Notes under the pieces: generated by a model
Told to the model about the DNA's origin: nothing
The model's input: the letters and a program-made list of their open reading frames with translations, nothing else
Database searches by the model: none
Program-made: the position numbers and the translations under genes
Source: Bacteroidaceae bacterium
GTDB lineage: Bacteria; Bacteroidota; Bacteroidia; Bacteroidales; Bacteroidaceae
Assembly: GCA_017503645.1 (NCBI GenBank)
Contig: JAFVSR010000075.1
Span: 1 to 36,183 of the forward strand
Length of the DNA stretch: 36,183 nt
Direction of reading: 5' to 3'
Shown: positions 25,131 to 32,465 of the stretch, in pieces
Layout: each line of letters begins with the position of its first letter
Position numbering within the stretch: position 1 is the first letter of the stretch

Positions 25131-25757
25131 ATGGGATTTTTCGATTTTTTCAAGAAAAAAGATAACGAGCAGCGCATTGGCGGTATGGAGGACTTTATGA
25201 CTCTCATACGTGTGTATTACCAATCGGTGCTTGCAGCAAACCTCGGCATCACCAACATTGGTATGTTGCCCGACCTTGCCACCTTCAAGCGCACCCTTAA
25301 AGTGGCTACACAGAACAACAAACTTGGCGTAGCCGAGCGCAGCCGTTGCAAGAAGATGCTGGAGCAGATTTACGGGCTCGATGACAGTTTCTTCAAAGAG
25401 ATAGACCTCTCGATAAAGAAAAATTGCAAGAGAATAAACGACGTGCAGCCCTACCTTTACACCTTCCAAGGCTTCAACAACGACTTGATGATGCTTGTAG
25501 GCAACCTTATGCAGTGGAAATTCCGCATACCGTCGATATTCCATAAACTGCTCAAGGGAATGACCGAGAAGATTGTAAACGACATCCTCACCAAGAACAA
25601 CTGGAAAGACGAGGCCACATTCCGCACCGTTTATGCCGTGCGCCAGTACAAAGAAAAACTGGGCTATTCCGAGGAGTGGATAAAGAACTATGTTTTCAGA
25701 ATAATCACACTTGCAAAGAAGGAGCCACGCCCCAACAGCGACGAGGTTACAAAGTAA
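25131..25757 (+). CDS. Unrecognised small cytoplasmic protein downstream of yidC
   Basis: I do not recognise this 208-residue protein. It begins MGFFDFFKKKDNEQR, a short amphipathic, lysine-rich start, and has no membrane helix or signal peptide. The remainder looks mostly alpha-helical, with many Lys and Arg residues and the segments KRINDVQPYLYTF and WKDEATFRTVYAVRQYKEKLG. No catalytic motif is evident. Its codon use matches its neighbours and its frame is open and complete, so it is very likely real. It begins 19 bases after yidC and is followed by a hairpin, suggesting a two-gene transcript. A role connected with membrane insertion is possible only by position. The amphipathic FFDFF start might touch membranes. 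Confidence 0.8.
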   Translation: MGFFDFFKKKDNEQRIGGMEDFMTLIRVYYQSVLAANLGITNIGMLPDLATFKRTLKVATQNNKLGVAERSRCKKMLEQIYGLDDSFFKEIDLSIKKNCKRINDVQPYLYTFQGFNNDLMMLVGNLMQWKFRIPSIFHKLLKGMTEKIVNDILTKNNWKDEATFRTVYAVRQYKEKLGYSEEWIKNYVFRIITLAKKEPRPNSDEVTK

Positions 25758-25768
25758 AAACATCACAT

Positions 25769-25805
25769 AAGAGGCTGACTAAAAAGTATTTTTTAGCAGC
25801 CTCTT
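25769..25805 (+). terminator. Hairpin after the yidC operon
   Basis: AAGAGGCTG (25769-25777) pairs with CAGCCTCTT (25797-25805), and inside it CTAAAAA pairs with TTTTTAG, with one bulged A at 25778 and a GTAT loop. The 3' tail TACATATC is only weakly T-rich, so it may terminate inefficiently before the DUF2156 gene, whose ATG is only 19 bases on. Confidence 0.7.
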
Positions 25806-25823
25806 TACATATCATATAGGATT

Positions 25824-26717
25824 ATGCTTAAATTCACACCCATCACCATAGAAGCAATAGAAACACTCAAAGGCTTTGCCGCAAGGGCGCTCACCCACTC
25901 GTGCGACTACACCCCCGGCAACCTTGTTATGTGGGCCGAGTATATGCACTACGAGTATGCAGTGGAGAGCGACACGCTCTTCATTCGCTCCCTCTCGGAA
26001 CTCGACCTTGCAACACCGGCCTTCCTGCCACCCATAGGCAGCCTGCCGCTCAAAGAGAGCATAGCCCTGCTGCAAGAGTATTGCCACCACAACAACACAC
26101 CGCTACACATAACCGCAGTGCCCGAAGAGATGGCCCACGAAATGGCAACCCTGCTGCCGAGCCACAATGTTAAGGAGCTCGACGGCTGGGCCGACTACAT
26201 ACACAGCGCCGAGGATATTGCAACACTGCAAGGAAAAGCGCTGAACAAAAGGCGCAACCGTAAAAAGAAATTCCTTGCCGACTACCCACACTACACATAC
26301 AAGCGCTGCACCACCGACGACATTCCTGCCGTAGTGGAGTTTCTGCTTGGCAAAGGGTGTGACGAAGCCATAATGCGCTGCTACGAGGTGCACCAGAGCA
26401 TAGCCACAGTGCGCAACCTGCCAATACACCCGCAACCCGCAGGCATCATAAAGATAGATGACAAGGTGGTGGCCTTCACACTAGGCGAGGCCTGGGGCGA
26501 TATGCTATACATACACATAGAGAAAGCCGACAGAGAGTATGCCGGCCTGGGCGAAACGCTCACAAGCGAATTTGCCGCAGATATCATAAGCGAAATGCCT
26601 CAAATAAAACTCATAAACCGCGAGGAGGACCTCGGCAACGAGGGGCTGCGCCAAGCCAAGCGGGCATACAACCCCATTGCTATGCTCAACCGCTACGAAT
26701 TCACACCCGCAAAATGA
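25824..26717 (+). CDS. DUF2156 (LPG synthase C-terminal-like) protein
   Basis: The 297-residue protein resembles stand-alone versions of the C-terminal GNAT-fold domain of phosphatidylglycerol lysyltransferase (MprF), annotated DUF2156. Helpful segments are NLVMWAEYM near residue 36, LNKRRNRKKKFLADYPHYTY near 140, and LYIHIEKADREYAGLGETL followed by LINREEDLGNEGLRQAKRAY near the end. It has no membrane helices, so it is not a full MprF flippase-synthase. Acyl or aminoacyl transfer from a tRNA or CoA donor is likely but the acceptor is unknown. Its stop overlaps the start of the next gene in ATGA, indicating translational coupling. Confidence 0.85.
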   Translation: MLKFTPITIEAIETLKGFAARALTHSCDYTPGNLVMWAEYMHYEYAVESDTLFIRSLSELDLATPAFLPPIGSLPLKESIALLQEYCHHNNTPLHITAVPEEMAHEMATLLPSHNVKELDGWADYIHSAEDIATLQGKALNKRRNRKKKFLADYPHYTYKRCTTDDIPAVVEFLLGKGCDEAIMRCYEVHQSIATVRNLPIHPQPAGIIKIDDKVVAFTLGEAWGDMLYIHIEKADREYAGLGETLTSEFAADIISEMPQIKLINREEDLGNEGLRQAKRAYNPIAMLNRYEFTPAK

Positions 26718-27313
26718 GACGAGCAACAAGCACAAGCGCCACAATAGAAAAACACCCGTGGGAGCCTTTTGCACCCGCGGGTGCAAAAATATTGTTTTTA
26801 GGAAGTTTTCCACCACCCCGCATTCGCTGGTCAATGGATTTCTATTACCCCAACATAACCAACGACTTCTGGAAGGTGATAGGCATAATTTTCTTCGGTG
26901 AAAAGGAGCATTTTATAGAAAAAAGCGACAAGCGGTTCAAAGAGGAGGAGATAAAGCGGTTCCTCACGGAAAAAGGGATAGCAATGTACGATGCGGCAAC
27001 AGCAGTGCGCCGTTTGAGCAACAACGCATCCGATGCCCGTCTGCAAGTAGTGGAGGCCACCGACATTGCCGCCCTGCTTGCCCGTATGCCCCAATGCCAC
27101 CACATTGCCGTCACAGGCGAAAAAGCAGCAAAAACCATTCTTGCCTCGCACGATGCCGAGCCACCCGGAATAGGCGAAAGCGTGGAGATACACTACGGCG
27201 AACGCACTGTAACACTGTGGCGCCTGCCATCTACATCGAGAGCCTACCCGCTTGCACCCGAAAAGAAGGCCGAACACTACCGCGCGCTGTTCCAAGCCAT
27301 AGGAGTGTTATGA
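26714..27313 (+). CDS. Uracil-DNA glycosylase superfamily protein
   Basis: This 199-residue protein belongs to the uracil-DNA glycosylase fold, nearest to the Mug-like/uncharacterised branch. The motif LGSFPPP (29-35) corresponds to the water-activating loop at the start of the fold. LPSTSRAYP near residue 172 corresponds to the DNA-intercalating loop (usually an LPSTSPA-like sequence). The CHHIAVTGEKAAKTIL segment is the central strand. A classical Asp or Asn in motif 1 is not obvious, so its base specificity, or whether it is active at all, is uncertain. It overlaps the preceding gene by 4 bases. No repair genes are near. Confidence 0.78.
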   Translation: MRRATSTSATIEKHPWEPFAPAGAKILFLGSFPPPRIRWSMDFYYPNITNDFWKVIGIIFFGEKEHFIEKSDKRFKEEEIKRFLTEKGIAMYDAATAVRRLSNNASDARLQVVEATDIAALLARMPQCHHIAVTGEKAAKTILASHDAEPPGIGESVEIHYGERTVTLWRLPSTSRAYPLAPEKKAEHYRALFQAIGVL

Positions 27314-27395
27314 AATGATAGAACAACATTTTTGCACCAAGATATAAGCCGAAGCCACCAAAAAGTCTCCTTTTCTGCAAAAAAGCACACAAATC

Positions 27396-27426
27396 TTTCA
27401 AATATCCAAAAAATCTTATATATTTG
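27396..27426 (+). promoter_or_regulatory. Promoter of the coiled-coil/zapA/rny operon
   Basis: TTTC (27396-27399) stands 19 bases before TATATTTG (27419-27426), close to the Bacteroidota -33/-7 arrangement TTTG-N19-TAnnTTTG. The -7 box and the 26 bases after it match the start of the 83-bp repeat at 35994-36027 at 27 of 34 positions without gaps. Confidence 0.55.
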
Positions 27427-27500
27427 CAGTAAATCGCGAATATAGCCTGCACTATTGTGTATATATGGTACAATATATCCGCAATAATGATTGTCGTAGT

Positions 27501-27794
27501 ATGACCGAGAACGATAGAATAACATTGATGCATTTTGAGCAGAAGCTCCACCTGCTATTGCACGGCTACAAGCAGTTGCAAGAGCGTAACAGCGAACTTG
27601 AATCGCTTATCGAGGAGAAGGAGAACAGGCTCAGGGAACTGCAGCAACGTTGCGATTCGTTGGAAAGCAACTACACCAATCTGAAACAGGCAAAGGTAAT
27701 AAGTCTCAGCGACAGCGAAATAGGGCAGACGCGTGAGAGATTATCGAAACTGGTGCGTGAAATCGACCGATGCATCGAGTCGCTAAAGAAATAA
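27501..27794 (+). CDS. Small coiled-coil protein upstream of zapA (ZapB-like by position)
   Basis: The 97-residue product begins MTENDRITLMHFEQKLHLLL. Between about 15 and 65 it is an almost continuous heptad pattern (QLQERNSELESLIEEKENRL, then RELQQRCDSLESNYTNLK), predicting a coiled coil. The C-terminal part (ERLSKLVREIDRCIESLKK) is another amphipathic helix. An ATG at 27465 would add 12 residues that do not look conserved, so I prefer 27501. It ends 19 bases before zapA. By analogy with ZapB, a coiled-coil partner linked to ZapA, a role at the division ring is likely but unproven; direct sequence similarity to ZapB is not claimed. Confidence 0.78.
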   Translation: MTENDRITLMHFEQKLHLLLHGYKQLQERNSELESLIEEKENRLRELQQRCDSLESNYTNLKQAKVISLSDSEIGQTRERLSKLVREIDRCIESLKK

Positions 27795-27813
27795 CCACTA
27801 AGAGGCCGGGCAG

Positions 27814-28110
27814 ATGGAAGATAGAGAACTTGGAATTAACCTTATAATCGACGGAATTTCGTTCCCGCTCACCGTGAAAGCGAGCGAGGAGCCATACTAC
27901 CGCCAGGCAGCACGTTTGACAAACGAAAAGCTGGCTATATATAAAAAACGTTTTTCGGGCGAGGGAGGGGTGCGTGTCCTCATAATGGCCGCTCTCGACA
28001 TTGCATTGGAAAAGGTGAAACAGACCGATAATGCAGGTTCTGCCGAGGTATTGAGAAAGGTAAACGAATTTTCGCGCCTCATAGACAGCACCCTGCAAGA
28101 AAATAAGTGA
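27814..28110 (+). CDS. zapA: Cell division protein ZapA
   Basis: ZapA binds FtsZ and bundles its filaments at midcell. The 98-residue protein has the family size: an N-terminal beta domain (INLIIDGISFPLTVKASEE, then YYRQAARLTNEKLAIYKKRF) and a C-terminal helix that forms the tetramer (VLIMAALDIALEKVKQ, then LRKVNEFSRLIDSTL). It lies between the coiled-coil gene and rny in the same direction. The gap to rny contains a long hairpin. Confidence 0.9.
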   Translation: MEDRELGINLIIDGISFPLTVKASEEPYYRQAARLTNEKLAIYKKRFSGEGGVRVLIMAALDIALEKVKQTDNAGSAEVLRKVNEFSRLIDSTLQENK

Positions 28111-28135
28111 TTCCACACTTTTTTATTGAGAGTTC

Positions 28136-28195
28136 ACGCATTGCCATATTCACAAAGCCGATAGACCAACATCGGGCTTGAATATTGCGGTGCGT
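28136..28195 (+). terminator. Long hairpin in the zapA-rny gap (terminator or attenuator)
   Basis: ACGCATTGCCATATTCA (28136-28152) pairs with TGAATATTGCGGTGCGT (28179-28195) with two G-T wobbles and one C-T mismatch. The stem continues inward through AAGCCGAT and ATCG-G-GCTT with small bulges around the loop AGACCAAC. TTTATTATATATATT follows, a T-rich tail. It fits an intrinsic terminator after zapA or an attenuator that limits rny read-through. At about 60 bases it is too short and lacks the open central bubble for a 6S RNA. Confidence 0.65.
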
Positions 28196-28225
28196 TTTAT
28201 TATATATATTAATTAACGTAACATT

Positions 28226-29770
28226 ATGCTTACATCAACATCATTAGTCATTGGTGCAGTTGCAGGAGCCCTCATAGGCTGCATCTGCCAATACGTAATA
28301 ATTCGTTTCGGCTTCAAAGCGAAATTCCAGCGTATCATCGACGAAGCGCACAAAGAGGCCGAGGTTATAAAGAAAAACAAGTTGCTCGAAGTAAAAGAGA
28401 AGTTCCTTAACAAAAAGGCAGAGCTGGAGAAGGAGATTTCGCAAAGAAACAACAAGATTCAGCAGGCCGAGCACCACTTGAAACAGCGTGAGATACAGTT
28501 CAACCAGCGCAACGAGGACCTGCAGCGTCGCAAGAACGAGGTGGAGAACCTGCGTGAAAACCTCGAGGCACAGAAGGGGCTTGTAGAGCGCAAGCAAGAA
28601 GAACTTGACAAACTGCACTTGCAGGAGCGCGAGAAGCTGGAGGCTATCAGCGGTCTTTCGGCCGAGGAGGCAAAGGAGCGCCTTGTGGAGTCGCTCAAAG
28701 AGGAGGCAAAGAGCCAGGCAGCATCGTACATCAACGACATTATCGACGATGCCAAGATGACCGCCGGCAAGGAGGCCAAGAAGATTGTGATACAGACAAT
28801 ACAGCGCGTGGCCACCGAAACAGCCATAGAGAACTCGGTAACAGTGTTCCACATAGACAACGACGAGATGAAGGGCCGCATCATTGGCCGCGAGGGCCGC
28901 AACATACGCGCCTTGGAAGCCGCTACCGGTGTGGAAATTGTGGTTGACGACACCCCCGAGGCCATCGTATTGAGTGCATTCGACCCCGTACGCCGCGAAA
29001 TTGCACGCCTTGCCCTGCACCAGCTTGTAGCCGACGGCCGCATACACCCTGCACGCATCGAGGAGGTGGTAGCCAAGGTGAAAAAGCAGATAGAGGAGGA
29101 GATTATCGAAACCGGTAAACGCACTACCATAGACCTGGGAATACACGGTATGCACCCCGAACTCATACGCATCATAGGCAAGATGAAGTACCGTTCATCA
29201 TATGGCCAGAACCTGTTGCAGCACGCACGCGAAACAGCCAATCTGTGTGCCGTTATGGCAGCCGAGCTTGGCCTTAACCCCAAAAAGGCAAAACGCGCCG
29301 GCTTGTTGCACGACATCGGTAAAGTGCCCGACGAGGAGACCGAGTTGCCACACGCAGAGTATGGTATGAAGATTGCCGAAAAGTACAAGGAGAAACCCGA
29401 TATATGCAACGCCATAGGCGCTCACCACGACGAGGTGGAGATGACAAGCCTCATAGCCCCCATTGTTCAGGTGTGCGATGCCATTTCGGGTGCACGCCCC
29501 GGCGCACGTCGCGAAATCGTGGAGGCCTACATAAAACGTCTGCACGACCTGGAGCAGCTTGCAATGTCGTACCCCGGCGTGACAAAGACCTATGCAATAC
29601 AAGCCGGTCGCGAGCTACGCGTAATCGTGGGTGCCGACAAGATAGACGACAAGCAGACCGAGTTGCTATCGGGTGAGATTGCAAAGAAGATTCAAGACGA
29701 AATGACCTACCCCGGACAGGTGAAGATTACCGTAATACGCGAAACACGTGCAGTGAACTACGCACGATAA
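28226..29770 (+). CDS. rny: Ribonuclease Y
   Basis: RNase Y is a membrane-anchored endoribonuclease that starts mRNA decay. The 514-residue protein shows the family order. An N-terminal membrane helix (about 4-28) is followed by a long coiled coil rich in Glu, Lys and Gln (about 30-200), a KH RNA-binding domain (about 205-270, with [17 protein letters not shown]) and an HD metal-dependent domain. The HD pair is H362-D363 in LLHDIGK. A conserved C-terminal region ends [10 protein letters not shown]. The length is normal. It is the last gene before a strong bidirectional terminator and is likely transcribed partly from the promoter at 27396 through the zapA hairpin. Confidence 0.96.
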   Translation: MLTSTSLVIGAVAGALIGCICQYVIIRFGFKAKFQRIIDEAHKEAEVIKKNKLLEVKEKFLNKKAELEKEISQRNNKIQQAEHHLKQREIQFNQRNEDLQRRKNEVENLRENLEAQKGLVERKQEELDKLHLQEREKLEAISGLSAEEAKERLVESLKEEAKSQAASYINDIIDDAKMTAGKEAKKIVIQTIQRVATETAIENSVTVFHIDNDEMKGRIIGREGRNIRALEAATGVEIVVDDTPEAIVLSAFDPVRREIARLALHQLVADGRIHPARIEEVVAKVKKQIEEEIIETGKRTTIDLGIHGMHPELIRIIGKMKYRSSYGQNLLQHARETANLCAVMAAELGLNPKKAKRAGLLHDIGKVPDEETELPHAEYGMKIAEKYKEKPDICNAIGAHHDEVEMTSLIAPIVQVCDAISGARPGARREIVEAYIKRLHDLEQLAMSYPGVTKTYAIQAGRELRVIVGADKIDDKQTELLSGEIAKKIQDEMTYPGQVKITVIRETRAVNYAR

Positions 29771-29790
29771 ACCGCACATTGCAATAAACT

Positions 29791-29836
29791 AAAAAACAAA
29801 TAAGTGGCAGCCGTGGCTGCCACTTATTTGTTTTTT
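29791..29836. terminator. Perfect 22-bp bidirectional terminator
   Basis: Bases 29791-29812 and 29815-29836 are exact reverse complements around GT, with a T run at the end of each arm. The structure lies between the rny stop (29770) and the ccsBA stop (29839-29841), so it can serve both convergent genes. Confidence 0.9.
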
Positions 29837-29838
29837 TA

Positions 29839-31254
29839 TCACGCATAACTATGCAGCCCGCCAAGCAGATAATTCACACCAAAAAAGGTGAAAAGCATTA
29901 CAAGGAATGCCACCAGACAGAAATAGTGAAACACCAGAGGGCGAGCCATAAACGGCAAGGAGCGGGTGTGAAAACCAAACGAGCAGATGAAAAGAGTGAT
30001 AAGCGCCCACACCTCCTTAGGGTCCCACCCCCAATAACGGCCCCACGAAATATTGGCCCAGGCTGCACCCAGGAAAATGCCTGCCATAAGCAACCAATTG
30101 GCATAATAAAGCATCACACGCCCACAGAGGGCAGTATTCTCCAAGCGCTTGTAATCCCCGGTACGCCAATAGAGCACAAGCGACACAAGAGCATTAACGG
30201 CCAAAAGCCCTATAAAGACATAAGAGAGCACTATTGTAATAACGTGCAAAGGCAATAAAGGCGTGCGCAACACGGGCTGTATCGGCCCCGATGCGGCCAC
30301 ACCGCTCAACAACGACACGGCGGCGCATATAAAAGCAAACACAAAGGCTCCTAAAGCCAAGCTACGGCTCTTGCGAAAGAACAGTACAGAGAAAAAGGCA
30401 CACCAGGCAATAAACATCATAACCTCGGCACCATTGGACACGGGGAACAGACCGCCATCCATCCAGCGACGTACACCCATATAGCCAATAACCACAAAAA
30501 AGAACAAAGAGCTTACAACAATCTGCCACCAATGAGACGACGGCATCTTTATGCGCGGATAACCCACAGCAGCAAGGCGCTGCATAAGCGCACGCTTTTG
30601 GGTGTTACGCGCCACAAACAGGAACACGAAGCCCGCAGCCGACAGCAGGAAACCGGCATAAGCGATAGAGGTTCCCCAGGAATCGCGGCTCACAAGCAGT
30701 GTTACACAATCGCCATCTACCGCGGAGAGGTAAAAGCGGTACCCCGCCCTGTCATATGTGTTGTTCATCGAGAGCGAAGCCTGTTCTGCATCGCCCACAG
30801 GCGGTTGCACAGCTATGCGTGCCGTGTAGTTGCGTGGCGAAACAGCGTCGTCATAATACTCCACTGCGCAATGCTCCAAAGTAACCTTGAACGGGAACTT
30901 GGCAAGCGAACCGTCATCGGTCACAAACATACTCGACGGGGGAGCATCCTTGCACAAGGCAAGCGTGCCACGCTCGGCTGCGACGTATGTGACGAAAGCG
31001 CCTACAAGCACCACAGCAAATGCCAAATGAAGAAACAACGAGGAGGCGACACGCCTCATAGGGGTGTTGAATATATATAGCAACGCCGACGCAAGCATCA
31101 CCACCCACAACGCCACAAACAACGGCGAGGAGTACACTGCGCTATGGGCAATCGGCGCACCCCAAACAGCACCCACCATCGTGGATGCCACAAGCACCAC
31201 CACAAGCAGCGCCAACGAACCAAAGGATATATATTTCAATAAGTCTGCATTCAT
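29839..31254 (-). CDS. Fused cytochrome c biogenesis protein CcsB-CcsA
   Basis: The 471-residue protein from the ATG at 31254 combines a ResB/CcsB-like N-terminal part and a CcsA/ResC-like C-terminal part. The first has a few helices and a periplasmic stretch (about 100-190, LCKDAPPSSMFVTDDGSLAK). The second has about eight membrane helices. The haem-handling tryptophan-rich motif reads WGRYWGWDPKEVWAL near residue 400, with membrane histidines in LLPLHVITIVLSYVF, FGFHTR and VFHYF. System II cytochrome c assembly exports haem and attaches it to apocytochromes in the periplasm. No apocytochrome or nitrite reductase gene is adjacent. Its start overlaps the mntP stop by one base (TGATG), suggesting translational coupling. 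Confidence 0.9.
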   Translation of the reverse strand: MNADLLKYISFGSLALLVVVLVASTMVGAVWGAPIAHSAVYSSPLFVALWVVMLASALLYIFNTPMRRVASSLFLHLAFAVVLVGAFVTYVAAERGTLALCKDAPPSSMFVTDDGSLAKFPFKVTLEHCAVEYYDDAVSPRNYTARIAVQPPVGDAEQASLSMNNTYDRAGYRFYLSAVDGDCVTLLVSRDSWGTSIAYAGFLLSAAGFVFLFVARNTQKRALMQRLAAVGYPRIKMPSSHWWQIVVSSLFFFVVIGYMGVRRWMDGGLFPVSNGAEVMMFIAWCAFFSVLFFRKSRSLALGAFVFAFICAAVSLLSGVAASGPIQPVLRTPLLPLHVITIVLSYVFIGLLAVNALVSLVLYWRTGDYKRLENTALCGRVMLYYANWLLMAGIFLGAAWANISWGRYWGWDPKEVWALITLFICSFGFHTRSLPFMARPLVFHYFCLVAFLVMLFTFFGVNYLLGGLHSYA

Positions 31255-31832
31255 CACCACCACGACAGATGCTCGGCAAGCACCTTTATACCTATTATTA
31301 TAAGAATGATACCACCCCATAGTTCGGCGCGCAGTTTGCGCGCAAAGCCCTTACCGCAGAATATCCCAAGAAAAAGGCCAAGCAGCGACATTGCAAACGA
31401 CACCACCCCTATCACCACCAACGGATACACAAGGTTGCCAAAAGCGGTTATACCCATACAGGAGAATGAAACGCCCACCGCCAGAGCATCGATGCTGGTG
31501 GCAATGGCAAGAGTGAATATGACGCTTAATTTACGAGGATTAAACACCTTTTTCTCCTCCTCCTTAAACGAGTCCATTATCATACGCACTCCAAGGAATG
31601 CAAGAATGGAGAAGGCTATCCAATGGTCGATACTCTCTATAAGGTAACGGAAGCGGTCGGTGGCCAACCACCCCACAAAGGGATTAAAAGCCTGAAAGAA
31701 ACCAAACAGCGTGGCCATTGCAAGCATAGGTTTCCAACGTACGCGGCCATATATGATGCCGCTTGCCACAGAAACCGCAAAGCAATCCATTGCCAATGCC
31801 AATGCCAAAAACCATATATATAAATGAGTCAT
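31254..31832 (-). CDS. mntP: Manganese efflux pump MntP
   Basis: MntP exports Mn2+ across the inner membrane. From the ATG at 31832 (MTHLYIWFLALALAMDCFAVS) the protein has 192 residues and six helices, as usual. An ATG 30 bases upstream adds a charged start and is less likely. The paired acidic motifs expected in helices 1 and 4 are present: LALAMDCFAVSVASG and IATSIDALAVGVSF, each with the aspartate for metal transport. A -7 box lies about 33 bases upstream, leaving no room for the yybP-ykoY manganese riboswitch common upstream of such genes. It is co-transcribed with ccsBA. Confidence 0.93.
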   Translation of the reverse strand: MTHLYIWFLALALAMDCFAVSVASGIIYGRVRWKPMLAMATLFGFFQAFNPFVGWLATDRFRYLIESIDHWIAFSILAFLGVRMIMDSFKEEEKKVFNPRKLSVIFTLAIATSIDALAVGVSFSCMGITAFGNLVYPLVVIGVVSFAMSLLGLFLGIFCGKGFARKLRAELWGGIILIIIGIKVLAEHLSWW

Positions 31833-31864
31833 AGATGCAACCCTTTCACACTGTTTTAACAACG

Positions 31865-31896
31865 CAAAAGTACTCCTTTTTTCCTATATGCACAAC
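31865..31896 (-). promoter_or_regulatory. Putative promoter of mntP-ccsBA
   Basis: On the minus strand TACTTTTG (31872-31865) matches TAnnTTTG, and GTTG (31896-31893) lies 20 bases upstream at the -33 position. The predicted leader is only about 25 bases. It is divergent from the ssrA promoter. Confidence 0.4.
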
Positions 31897-31994
31897 ACCT
31901 TTGCACACAACACACAATTTTAACAAACGGCAAAGTTCTGTGTTCTTTTTATACTTAAAACAGAGTGCAAAAAGAAAAAAAGAGAAAAATGCTA

Positions 31995-32025
31995 TTTGAG
32001 GAAAAAGAAAATTACACTATCTTTG
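31995..32025 (+). promoter_or_regulatory. ssrA promoter
   Basis: TTTG (31995-31998), a 19-base spacer and TATCTTTG (32018-32025) match the Bacteroidota primary-sigma promoter exactly. The tmRNA 5' end begins about 12 bases downstream. This is the best promoter in the window and helps calibrate the others. Confidence 0.78.
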
Positions 32026-32037
32026 CAACACGATACC

Positions 32038-32431
32038 GGGGCTATCTGGATTTGACAGCGGGTAGAAAAGGTACGTAAGCACGCAGTGCCTCGTTGGTTT
32101 GCACTATAATCTGAGCCCTCAACAATTATCTGGCGAAACTTCTTATGCTCTCGCTGCTTAATCGAAGTACAGTAGATTAGCTTTATTCCTGCACCAGGTG
32201 CGGGAACGAGACATCACCCGGACGCTCTTGTTCCGAAGCAATCCGACAAGGTGGTGCAGGCAAATCGGGACTGGCTGCAGCAGGCCTTGATGCTGTGGTG
32301 AGATTTTAGAGGATAAGGCACAAGTTGGTGGTCTCGGTCTTGCTTGTGCTCGAAAACCCCACCGAAGACTAAGCGTGTAGAAAGCGTATGGTTTCCTCGT
32401 TTGGACGAGGGTTCGACTCCCTCTAGCTCCA
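32038..32431 (+). ncRNA. ssrA: Transfer-messenger RNA (tmRNA)
   Basis: The RNA rescues stalled ribosomes by acting as tRNA-Ala and then as a short mRNA. The 5' end GGGGCTATCTGGATTTGACA pairs with the 3' end TAGCTCC in the acceptor stem (one G-T wobble). The T arm reads GAGGG TTCGACT CCCTC, followed by discriminator A at 32431. CCA is not encoded. The tag frame starts at GGC (32132) and gives GETSYALAA before TAA (32159-32161); with the charged alanine the tag is A-GETSYALAA. A tag beginning with Gly and ending YALAA is characteristic of Bacteroidales. The mature length is about 394 bases. It has its own promoter, and no clear terminator precedes the AraC gene 34 bases on. smpB is not in the window. 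Confidence 0.97.
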
Positions 32432-32465
32432 CATATGACGGAAGATACATTTCCTGTTTGAAGCT

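Noticed and set aside
28111-28225. 6S RNA between zapA and rny
   Set aside because: The gap is only 115 bases and the structure is one closed hairpin with a T tail, not a long rod with an open central bubble.
31833-32037. yybP-ykoY manganese riboswitch upstream of mntP
   Set aside because: No matching fold is seen, and the promoter candidate leaves about 25 bases of leader.
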